Notes under the pieces: generated by a model
What the model was told of the DNA's origin: nothing
The model's input: the letters and a program-made list of their open reading frames with translations, nothing else
The model's database searches: none
In this document: positions 35,469 to 43,115 of the stretch, in pieces
How positions within the stretch are numbered: position 1 is the stretch's first letter
Layout: each line of letters opens with the position of its first letter
Source of the DNA: a candidate division FCPU426 bacterium
GTDB taxonomy: Bacteria; Oederibacteriota; Muellerivitia; Muellerivitales; DAHXKG01
DNA: 64,000 bases
Direction of reading: 5' to 3'
Assembly (NCBI GenBank): GCA_027366525.1
Contig: DAHXKG010000001.1
Location: 1 to 64,000, forward strand
Position numbers and translations under genes: made by a program

Positions 35469-38441
35469 TTATTTTAATTCCTTTTTAAATTGCTGAATTT
35501 GATTTTCAAGGGCAATCTGTACTTTTGGAGAAATAAAAACCAATTGATGATTAATTGGATTTCTGCATTTTTTTCCCCATTTTTCCGAGATTTTTAAAGC
35601 TCGTTGATAATATGAGCATGCTGATGTTATGCATCCTTGATTTTTCATAATCGATCCGAGATTAATCCAAGCCGCAGCATAATTCGGTTCCAGTTCTACG
35701 GCCTTACAAAATTCCAATGTCGCTTTGTGCACATGGTTTTCATAAAATAAATAAAAAAGTCCTTGATCATATCGAATAAATGCCAAGTACGGTTGTGTAT
35801 GCTGAGCGTTTATCCAGTCTATTTGAACTTTTTTAAAATATTTTTTAGTTCGTTGCATTTCGGCGATTTGTTCATCCCATAATGCGCGTCGTATCCAAAA
35901 CGAGGTTCGCTCTGGCTCTAAACGCCTTGTTTGATGCCAATTGTGATTAGCATGATTCAGCCAAATGGGATCTTTCGTCAATAGGAACATATGATCTGAA
36001 AATTCAGCCATAGCACAATAATATTTTGCATTCCATGGATCTAATTGTTTACAATTTTCTAGAATCAGAAAATCTTTTTGGTAGTGATTGTATTTTTTAT
36101 AATCTAAGTATTGAGAATAAAGATGCGATGAAAAAACTGGAGGAATAAAAATTCCCATTGCGATTCCCGTAACTATTATTCCATTAGCCCAAAATAAAGA
36201 GCGTTTGCGTTTTTTCTCCCATCTTGATGCAAATCCAACTGCCTCAAGACTAATTAGCGGAGTATGAAAACAAAAATCAAAAAACGCTGCAATCGAGAAA
36301 GCACTCATTACTGATTTTTTGAAAACCGCGGTCTTGTTTTTTTGAATCCAATAAAAAGTAAGTGATATTAAAAATAAGAAACCCAAAATTCCAAAAGCTA
36401 CTAAAAACTCGAGAAATTCATTATGTGTAACTTCTGCGGTCATTAAGTATCGACTGGGGCCTGAAAATCTTGGAAATTTAAATTTTTGATATAGATAGTT
36501 AAACATTCCTGGTCCAACTCCGAACCATATATTACTTACCCAAATTTTAATGGCAGATGCCCATATCCAAACTCGAGATAAACTAGTAGGACTCGTATCA
36601 TCTAAGCGCATTTTCAAAACAACAATCCCGATTATTCCGCAGATAGTTATCCATAACCAATTTAATTTTTTTCTAAAAAAAACTACCCATCCTAATAAAA
36701 TACCCAAGATTGCACTGACTGACCAAATTCGAATTATAGTTAATACTGCCAAAAAACCCAGCAGCCATTTTTCCCATCTATTGCTCATTTTTAAAAATAT
36801 CCAAAGTACTACTGGAATCAAAAAAATAGCTAAATGTTTTGGATTTGGAAATATTGTGTAATTAGGATAAAAATTGAAACTGTTAGGGAACCATATTTTT
36901 ATAGCCCAGACTAATCCTAATGTGGAGAACCAAAACATAAAATTTTTTCCATCTTTAAGTTTGGAAATGATCAAAAACAGTGCAATGACTAGTCCCGCTA
37001 GCTCAATCGAAAATACCATCCCTCTAGCAGAAGATGTTAAAAAGCTTCTGCCCAATAAATAAGCAAAACCTAAAAAAATCCAACTTTTAATGTTTTTAAA
37101 TTGCCCACCTAAAAAAGCCAATGTCCCCCAAACAACAACTCCCAGCATTCCAATATTCCAATTCAAAAATGGAGGCCAAAAAGCTGAAACTGCAAAAGCT
37201 AATAACATGATTATTTCAAAAATTTTATTTGGTAATCTTATTGGACAACTCCAAGTACTTTTAGTCGTCACTGGAATCAGCGCAGCTAAAAAACAAAATA
37301 TCCATACTAATTCCGGCATTTGAAATGGAATATCAATCAAACTAAAAATTAGAAATGCAAAAACCCCAATGGTTATGGCTCTTTGTCTGGAAGTCTGATT
37401 CCATTGGATTCGTCCCCAAAAAGAAATTGTTAAACACATTATTAAAATGAACCCCAATAATCCTTGTTCCACTAGAACTTGAAACAATAAATTGTGTGCA
37501 AATCTAGCCCCGGATGTTAATGGAAAATGTAAAGCTTGATACGCTGCTCCAAATGTTCCGACGCCAAATCCATTAATGGGGCGATTTAAAAATATTCTCC
37601 ACGCCTCAGTCCATAAAATAATTCGACCCTTAAATGCTAATAAAAACCAACGGTGTATTCCTCGATTAATTAAAATTGTCAAAATTAACAACGAACCAAA
37701 TATAATAAAGCCATATCGATATATTTTTTTAAAAAAAGGCGGCACTATTAAAATGGCAGATATAAACAAGCTAATCCAAGCTCCTATACTTTTTGTATAA
37801 ATCAGTGCCAATCCCACTACTATCAAACCCATTCCATATACCATTCGCATCCCATTGGATTGTTCTTTATCAAGGGTGCGCTGAATAAAAATTGGTAAAA
37901 ACAATATAAGTAAGGCTCCCAATGCCCCAGAAGTTACTAATGGTCCAAAACTTCTTCTGGATACTAATGCATTTTGGACTATTGATTTTACATAAGAATT
38001 AAATGTTGGTAGTTCTTGTTGTAATTCTGGAAAAATGAAAAAGTGTTGCCAAATTGCAATCATGGCCACAAAACTTGTCACTGCCATACTTATTGAAATA
38101 ACATTATTTTGAATTTTTGAAGAAATTGATCCTGAAATTAAATAAATAAATAATCCCAAACATAAGAATCCAAAAGCTTGAAAACTTTTTCCAATATTTA
38201 ACGACCAAAAACAAGATAAAAAAGTTTCCATTAAAAATACTAAAAACCACCCTCCTATTTTTTCATAGTGAACATTTTCAATTTTTTTGAATAAAGCTAA
38301 TACAAGTCCACTCCCCAAAGCAATTGCATAAAATTTGTGATATTGAAATGGAGGGTTAAAAACAAGAGCAACCCAAGTTGCTAAGAAAATAGTTGCAAAA
38401 AGCGCATCAGACGATATTGAGTATTTAAAAAGTTTTTTCAT
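35469..38441 (-). CDS. Tandem O-antigen ligase/polymerase (Wzy_C x2) with TPR tail
   Basis: 990 residues. Module 1 (about 1-390) carries RIILWTEAW, GFGVGTF and AHNLLFQVLVEQGLLG; its His316-Asn317 is the catalytic-type loop. Module 2 (about 405-740) repeats the whole plan: RVWIWASA, WFGVGPGMFNYLY, and THNEFLEFLVAFGILG with His673-Asn674. Residues 780-990 contain TPR-like helices (YAAAWINLGSIMKNQG). Single Wzy_C proteins with a TPR tail are common; two full modules in one chain are unusual. It should act in the inner membrane with a periplasmic active loop on lipid-linked glycans. Ligase and polymerase cannot be told apart by sequence. Confidence 0.83.
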   Translation of the reverse strand: MKKLFKYSISSDALFATIFLATWVALVFNPPFQYHKFYAIALGSGLVLALFKKIENVHYEKIGGWFLVFLMETFLSCFWSLNIGKSFQAFGFLCLGLFIYLISGSISSKIQNNVISISMAVTSFVAMIAIWQHFFIFPELQQELPTFNSYVKSIVQNALVSRRSFGPLVTSGALGALLILFLPIFIQRTLDKEQSNGMRMVYGMGLIVVGLALIYTKSIGAWISLFISAILIVPPFFKKIYRYGFIIFGSLLILTILINRGIHRWFLLAFKGRIILWTEAWRIFLNRPINGFGVGTFGAAYQALHFPLTSGARFAHNLLFQVLVEQGLLGFILIMCLTISFWGRIQWNQTSRQRAITIGVFAFLIFSLIDIPFQMPELVWIFCFLAALIPVTTKSTWSCPIRLPNKIFEIIMLLAFAVSAFWPPFLNWNIGMLGVVVWGTLAFLGGQFKNIKSWIFLGFAYLLGRSFLTSSARGMVFSIELAGLVIALFLIISKLKDGKNFMFWFSTLGLVWAIKIWFPNSFNFYPNYTIFPNPKHLAIFLIPVVLWIFLKMSNRWEKWLLGFLAVLTIIRIWSVSAILGILLGWVVFFRKKLNWLWITICGIIGIVVLKMRLDDTSPTSLSRVWIWASAIKIWVSNIWFGVGPGMFNYLYQKFKFPRFSGPSRYLMTAEVTHNEFLEFLVAFGILGFLFLISLTFYWIQKNKTAVFKKSVMSAFSIAAFFDFCFHTPLISLEAVGFASRWEKKRKRSLFWANGIIVTGIAMGIFIPPVFSSHLYSQYLDYKKYNHYQKDFLILENCKQLDPWNAKYYCAMAEFSDHMFLLTKDPIWLNHANHNWHQTRRLEPERTSFWIRRALWDEQIAEMQRTKKYFKKVQIDWINAQHTQPYLAFIRYDQGLFYLFYENHVHKATLEFCKAVELEPNYAAAWINLGSIMKNQGCITSACSYYQRALKISEKWGKKCRNPINHQLVFISPKVQIALENQIQQFKKELK

Positions 38442-38469
38442 TAAAATTTAATAATCACTAAATTAAAAA

Positions 38470-38922
38470 TTACTTACCATTTTGCAAAAGAAGTTCTGCT
38501 GCTTTTAAAGCTAGTATATAACTATATTTTCCAAATCCGATCACCTGTCCTGTAGCAACCAATGAAATATACGATGTTTGCCGGAAGGATTCCCGAGCAT
38601 GAATGTTCGAAAGATGTACTTCTATAGTCGGTAATTGAACTGCTGCTAATGCATCCCGGATTGCAATGGATGTATGTGTATAGGCGGCTGGATTGATAAT
38701 AATTATGTTCGCCCAGTTCCGAGCATTTTGAATAGTCTCAACAATTTCACCTTCGTGATTTGATTGAACTATCTTTAAATCCAACTGATTTTGTGAAGCT
38801 TCTTTTAATAACTCTTGATTTATTTCTTCTAAAGAAAAATTTCCATAAATTTGCGGTTCCCGCTCGCCCAAAAGATTTAAATTAGGACCATGAATAATTA
38901 ATATTTTACCCGTATTTTGCAT
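38470..38922 (-). CDS. aroQ: Type II 3-dehydroquinate dehydratase
   Basis: Shikimate-pathway enzyme (150 residues, the usual length) from ATG 38922, which has GGAAGG upstream; a longer in-frame extension would run through the inverted repeat and is not supported. HGPNLNLLGEREPQIYG holds the catalytic Arg and Tyr; SNHEGEIVETIQ and INPAAYTHTSIAIRDAL include the active His and Asn; VHLSNIHARESFR completes the site. It precedes the double Wzy gene by 28 bases. Confidence 0.95.
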   Translation of the reverse strand: MQNTGKILIIHGPNLNLLGEREPQIYGNFSLEEINQELLKEASQNQLDLKIVQSNHEGEIVETIQNARNWANIIIINPAAYTHTSIAIRDALAAVQLPTIEVHLSNIHARESFRQTSYISLVATGQVIGFGKYSYILALKAAELLLQNGK

Positions 38923-38981
38923 CTGATTACACCTTCCCAATAAACTTACTATTACTTCGCATTTAATATACGAAGATGATC

Positions 38982-39017
38982 TGAATACATTAACATTACC
39001 TAATGTTAATGTATTCA
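38982..39017. promoter_or_regulatory. 36-bp perfect inverted repeat upstream of aroQ
   Basis: TGAATACATTAACATTA is followed by CC and its exact reverse complement: 17-base arms with a 2-base centre. It lies about 60 bases before the aroQ ATG and about 100 bases after the glnA stop. No T-tract follows, so it is not an ordinary terminator. On the minus strand a -35-like TTAATG at its edge is 17 bases from TATATT, so a repressor bound here could block an aroQ promoter. Confidence 0.6.
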
Positions 39018-39118
39018 AATTCATATTATAGTAAAGAAAATTCTGTTTTTTTAGAAATGTGTATCGAATTAGATCTCATAATATTTTTTAATATTCCTAG
39101 ATAAAAAGCGTTTTTAAT

Positions 39119-40531
39119 TTAAATGTCTCCATATAAAGCAAATTCGTACGGATGGGGTCGTAAGCGAATTGCATCTATTTCTTTTTTCTTGAGTGATATC
39201 CACTCTGAAATGAGATCCTCTGTAAAAACGTTTCCTTTAAACAAAAAATCATAATCTTTTTCAAGCGCGTCAATAGCTTTATCCAAAGAATTAGGAACAT
39301 TTTTAATTTTTTGACGTTCTTGATAGCTCAACTCATAAATATTTTTATCACAAGGTTCTCCAGGTTCAATTTTATTTTGAATTCCATCTATCCCAGCCAT
39401 CAGCATGGCTGAAAACGCTAAATAGGGATTACACGATGGATCTGGCGTTCTAAATTCGACTCGTTTGGCTTTGGGACTATTGCTGTAAAGAGGTATACGG
39501 CAAGCCGCGGAACGATTCCTTTGGCTGTAAACCAAATTAACTGGAGCCTCATATCCTGGAACTAATCGTTTATAACTATTTACTGTTGGAGTAATAAAAG
39601 CACAAAGGGCCTCTGCATGTTTTAATAGTCCTCCTATATACCAAAGCCCTTCTTGAGAAAAACCTGCATATCCTTTTTCAAAATAAAAAATATTGGTTGC
39701 TTCTTTCCAAATAGATTGATGCACATGCATACCTGATCCATTATCACCAAACAATGGTTTAGGCATAAATAATGCTGTCATATTGTTTCGTCTGGCAACA
39801 TTTTTAACTACATATTTATATTTTAAAAGTTTGTCGGCCATATTAACTAGAGAATCAAAGACCATATCAATCTCTGCTTGCCCACCTGTCGCAACTTCAT
39901 GATGATGTGTTTCAATATTAATACCAATTTTCATCATCATTGACACCATTTCTGAACGAATGTTCTGCTGTGTATCAGATGGGGGAACTGGAAAATACCC
40001 TTCTTTATTTCTTATTTTGTAAGCCAGATTGGGATCTTCATCTTTCCCGGAATTCCAGATTGCTTCTACTGAATCAACCATATGGTAACTGCTATTCATA
40101 GAATAATCATATTTTAGGCTATTAAAAATAAAAAATTCAGCTTCGGGACCCCAATAGGATATGGTACCGATATTGGTATTTTTCAAATACTCTTCCGCTT
40201 TCTTGGCAATATATCGCGGATCTCGACTATAAGGTGCTCGAGTTACTGGGTCTTGAATATTACAAATAAAAACTAATGTCGGATATTCGTAAAACGGATC
40301 AACAAATACAGAATTTGGATCTGGAATTAACAACATATCTGATTCATGAATGGCTTGGAACCCACGAATTGAAGAACCATCAAAACCTTTTCCAGAAGAA
40401 AACACTTCCTCATCAAACTGATCTACTGGAGTTGAAATATGTTGCCACATACCGATCATATCAATAAATCTAAAGTCAATAAATTTTATTTTTTTTTCTT
40501 CAATTAGATTCATTATTTGTTTAATAGTCAT
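39119..40531 (-). CDS. glnA: Glutamine synthetase, type I
   Basis: 470-residue dodecameric enzyme making glutamine from glutamate, ammonia and ATP. GFDGSSIRGFQ, YWGPEAEFFIF, GSGMHVHQS and NRSAACRIP are the usual substrate-binding blocks. KNIYELSYQE near residue 400 places a Tyr where enterobacterial GlnA is adenylylated, though the flanking LPP is changed. The ATG follows AAGGAG at an ideal distance. A sigma-54 promoter about 45 bases upstream and a sigma-54 activator gene next door indicate nitrogen-responsive control. Confidence 0.96.
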   Translation of the reverse strand: MTIKQIMNLIEEKKIKFIDFRFIDMIGMWQHISTPVDQFDEEVFSSGKGFDGSSIRGFQAIHESDMLLIPDPNSVFVDPFYEYPTLVFICNIQDPVTRAPYSRDPRYIAKKAEEYLKNTNIGTISYWGPEAEFFIFNSLKYDYSMNSSYHMVDSVEAIWNSGKDEDPNLAYKIRNKEGYFPVPPSDTQQNIRSEMVSMMMKIGINIETHHHEVATGGQAEIDMVFDSLVNMADKLLKYKYVVKNVARRNNMTALFMPKPLFGDNGSGMHVHQSIWKEATNIFYFEKGYAGFSQEGLWYIGGLLKHAEALCAFITPTVNSYKRLVPGYEAPVNLVYSQRNRSAACRIPLYSNSPKAKRVEFRTPDPSCNPYLAFSAMLMAGIDGIQNKIEPGEPCDKNIYELSYQERQKIKNVPNSLDKAIDALEKDYDFLFKGNVFTEDLISEWISLKKKEIDAIRLRPHPYEFALYGDI

Positions 40532-40575
40532 TTTAGTCTCCTTGCTTTAAAATAAATCTTTACAGAAATACCAAA

Positions 40576-40590
40576 GCAAGAAATTTGCCA
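40576..40590 (-). promoter_or_regulatory. Sigma-54 promoter of glnA
   Basis: The minus strand reads TGGCAAATTTCTTGC, matching the -24/-12 consensus TGGCAC-N5-TTGC at the invariant GG and GC with correct 10-base separation. Transcription should start near 40564, giving a leader of about 30 bases before the glnA ATG. rpoN and a sigma-54 activator are both encoded in this window. Confidence 0.8.
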
Positions 40591-40639
40591 AAAAAAACAA
40601 TGAAAAAGATTGGAATTTATCTGTTTTTTTATACCAAAA

Positions 40640-42220
40640 TTACAAAAATGTTTTTTTGTATTCAATTTTGTATTTTTTAAGTTTATATCCGAGTTGTCGT
40701 GGTGTAATTCCGAGTATTTGACATGCTCGTACTTGAACCCATCCACACTGTTCCATCACTTTCAATATTTTTTGTTTTTCGATTTCTTGAAGGGTATTTT
40801 GGCTGCTTTGAGAAGATACGTCTTGAGGCTTATCTACAAATCTAGTTTCTAATAGCGCAGTAGATGGATTAAGTTTTAAAGGCAATGAAATTTCATCAGC
40901 TGAAATAATTGAGCGTTGGGCCATCACTAGAGTTCGTTCAATTGTATTTTCCAATTCTCGAACATTCCCAAACCAAGGACATTCTATAAGTTTTTCTATG
41001 GATTCTGAAGAAAATTTATAATTAGTTTTATTCTCATAATTATACTTTTTCAAAAAAAAGTCTAATAACATCGGGACATCCTCTGGACGATTCCTCAAAG
41101 GAGGAACAAAAATTGGAACAACATTTAATCGATAGTATAGATCCTCTCGAAATTTCCCCTCTGAAACAGCTTGTTCTAAATTACGATTAGTCGCCACAAT
41201 CAATCGAAAATCCGATGCGATCGTTTTGGTGCCGCCAATTCGTTCGAATCGTCTCTCTTGGAGAACTCGAAGCAGTTTAATTTGAATCAATAAGGAAATA
41301 TCGCCAATTTCATCCAAAAAAATGGTTCCGCCATCTGCAAGCTCAAATCGTCCTTTAACTGTTTCAATCGCCCCAGTATAACTTCCTTTTTCATGGCCAA
41401 ACAATTCGCTTTCTAAAAGCGCTTCTGGTAAGGCTGCACATGAAATTTTAATAAACGGTTTATTGGCACGTGGACTTTCATAATGAATCGCATGTGCAAT
41501 TAATTCTTTTCCTGTACCCGATTCTCCACGAATAATAACTGTCGAACGCATTGGAGCAATTCGTTCAATACATTTATAAATTTCCAACATTGGTTTTGAA
41601 TTTCCAACAATGTTTTGAATATGATATTTTTCCTTTAATTCACTGACCAGAATGCGATTTTCCTGAAGCAGATCCTCTTTTTCACTATTTATAATCATAT
41701 GTATTTTCAAATTTTGACCGATTAATGAAGCCACTATTGATAAAAGACGTAGATCATCTTGCAATGTTAACTGCTTGCCACTAAATAATTGATCCACTGA
41801 CAAAACCCCTAGAGTTTCCCCTTTGATTTTAATGGGAACACAGATAAAAGATATATTACTTCGCTCCCAATCACGTCGAGCTTGGGTTCGATTCAAAAAA
41901 AGTGGTTCTTTTTCAATATTCGGAATTAACATGGCCTCGCCTGTTTCAAGAACCCTACCAGTTACACCTTCACCAATTTTATATTTTCCTCGACCAATTT
42001 CTGCGCGAGTTAATCCATGAGCAGCTTTTATTTCTAATTGACCTTGCGATTTATCATAAAGCGTTATGGTCCCACGATTCATTGATAACTTTTCAGATAA
42101 AATTCCTAAAATCTGATTCATTGACGAAGTTAGATCCAAATTTGAAGCTAAGCACCGACTAATTTCATATAGGGCCGTTAACTCTTGAATTCGTTTTAAA
42201 AGCAATTCTTCTGATTTCAT
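40640..42220 (-). CDS. NifA-like sigma-54 activator (GAF, AAA+, Fis HTH)
   Basis: 526 residues from ATG 42220 (AGGAG seven bases upstream). Residues 10-170 are a GAF domain; 200-435 the AAA+ domain with Walker A GESGTGKE (232-239), Walker B IFLDEIGD (300-307) and the sigma-54 contact loop GSYTGA (279-284; GAFTGA in most relatives); 485-526 a Fis-type helix-turn-helix (VRACQILGITPRQLGYKLKK) very close to NifA. The neighbouring glnA has a sigma-54 promoter, so glnA is its likely target. No nitrogenase genes are present; calling it NifA would be too specific. It contacts RpoN, encoded in the same window. Confidence 0.9.
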   Translation of the reverse strand: MKSEELLLKRIQELTALYEISRCLASNLDLTSSMNQILGILSEKLSMNRGTITLYDKSQGQLEIKAAHGLTRAEIGRGKYKIGEGVTGRVLETGEAMLIPNIEKEPLFLNRTQARRDWERSNISFICVPIKIKGETLGVLSVDQLFSGKQLTLQDDLRLLSIVASLIGQNLKIHMIINSEKEDLLQENRILVSELKEKYHIQNIVGNSKPMLEIYKCIERIAPMRSTVIIRGESGTGKELIAHAIHYESPRANKPFIKISCAALPEALLESELFGHEKGSYTGAIETVKGRFELADGGTIFLDEIGDISLLIQIKLLRVLQERRFERIGGTKTIASDFRLIVATNRNLEQAVSEGKFREDLYYRLNVVPIFVPPLRNRPEDVPMLLDFFLKKYNYENKTNYKFSSESIEKLIECPWFGNVRELENTIERTLVMAQRSIISADEISLPLKLNPSTALLETRFVDKPQDVSSQSSQNTLQEIEKQKILKVMEQCGWVQVRACQILGITPRQLGYKLKKYKIEYKKTFL

Positions 42221-42341
42221 GAAGGCTCTCCTAAAAATGTAGGACTTAGTTAATGCATTTTGCATATTTAACCTAAATTTAAAAATTCATTTTAATGCAA
42301 AATTTGATACAATACACTTTTTAAAATTCAGAGATCAATTT

Positions 42342-43115
42342 ATGAAAAAAAAAACTTCCATTCACAAAAAATTACTTCTATTTCCACTTTTTTTAATATT
42401 ACTTGTTCCCTTCGTTGCTTTTTCAAAACCGATTTTATATCATCCCCAACATCTTTTTAAAAAATTAAATGGAGTTATTAAAGGATGCATTCATGTTTCG
42501 GCCTCCCTGCCACCGCCACATGCAGCATACTCTTATGCAACACTCTACTCACAGCTATTCCCAAATAAAAATACTCATGCCGTAACGCTTGCATCGCCGC
42601 GGTCCATATACGAAGTCTTTGTTTATCTTAACCATGTTTCTGGATATTTTCATCCGCCTGCTAATCCCGCTACCATAATAATTCACGACAACCACTTCGC
42701 ACCTGAGATTCTTCCAGTGCTAGCTGGTGGATTTGTTAAATTTGAAAATTTGGATTTTAGAAATTATAAATTATATTTTCATTCATATCTAGATAACTAT
42801 CGTTTCACTCGATCGATTAATCTCAATAAGAGTATTAGTCAAAAAATGTGGAAACCACAGTTTATAAAAGTCACTTTAAAAAGCCATTTACTCCATTTTC
42901 ATCATGCATATATTTTTGTTGTTCAAAACCCATATTTTGATATTTGTTCCCTTAACCAATATTATCATATCGACCATGTTCCACCAGGTCACTATGTGCT
43001 TACCGCATGGAGTTATTATTGGAAAACTTTCCGAAAATCAATTGATATTCATTCAGGAAAAAATTTGAAGTTAAATATAACTTTTACTAAGGTAAAATCT
43101 TTTGAAAAACCATAA
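42342..43115 (+). CDS. Periplasmic cupredoxin-like/regulatory-domain protein
   Basis: 257 residues with a signal peptide ending near VAFSKP. The body resembles the cupredoxin-plus-carboxypeptidase-regulatory proteins seen beside membrane sensors: EVFVYLNHVSG, then NHFAPEILPVLAGGFVKFENLD (cupredoxin strand order), then NPYFDICSLNQYYHIDHVPPGHYVLTAW (the transthyretin-like domain). The usual copper ligands are not kept: the Cys-x2-His-x2-Met position reads SHLLHFH. The family assignment is from pattern memory and is moderate. It overlaps the downstream cyclase-type sensor by 14 bases, so it probably serves as its periplasmic partner. Confidence 0.55.
   Translation: MKKKTSIHKKLLLFPLFLILLVPFVAFSKPILYHPQHLFKKLNGVIKGCIHVSASLPPPHAAYSYATLYSQLFPNKNTHAVTLASPRSIYEVFVYLNHVSGYFHPPANPATIIIHDNHFAPEILPVLAGGFVKFENLDFRNYKLYFHSYLDNYRFTRSINLNKSISQKMWKPQFIKVTLKSHLLHFHHAYIFVVQNPYFDICSLNQYYHIDHVPPGHYVLTAWSYYWKTFRKSIDIHSGKNLKLNITFTKVKSFEKP

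Noticed and set aside
36550-37800. Several plus-strand frames opposite the double Wzy gene
   Set aside because: Antisense shadows of a hydrophobic membrane protein; Ile/Lys/Asn-rich and without start signals.
38982-39017. The inverted repeat as a dif/Xer site or transposon end
   Set aside because: dif has about 11-base imperfect arms with a 6-base centre; here the arms are perfect with a 2-base centre, and there is no transposase or target duplication.
40640-42220. Calling the activator NifA and inferring nitrogen fixation
   Set aside because: No nif genes occur in the window and glnA with a sigma-54 promoter is the adjacent target.
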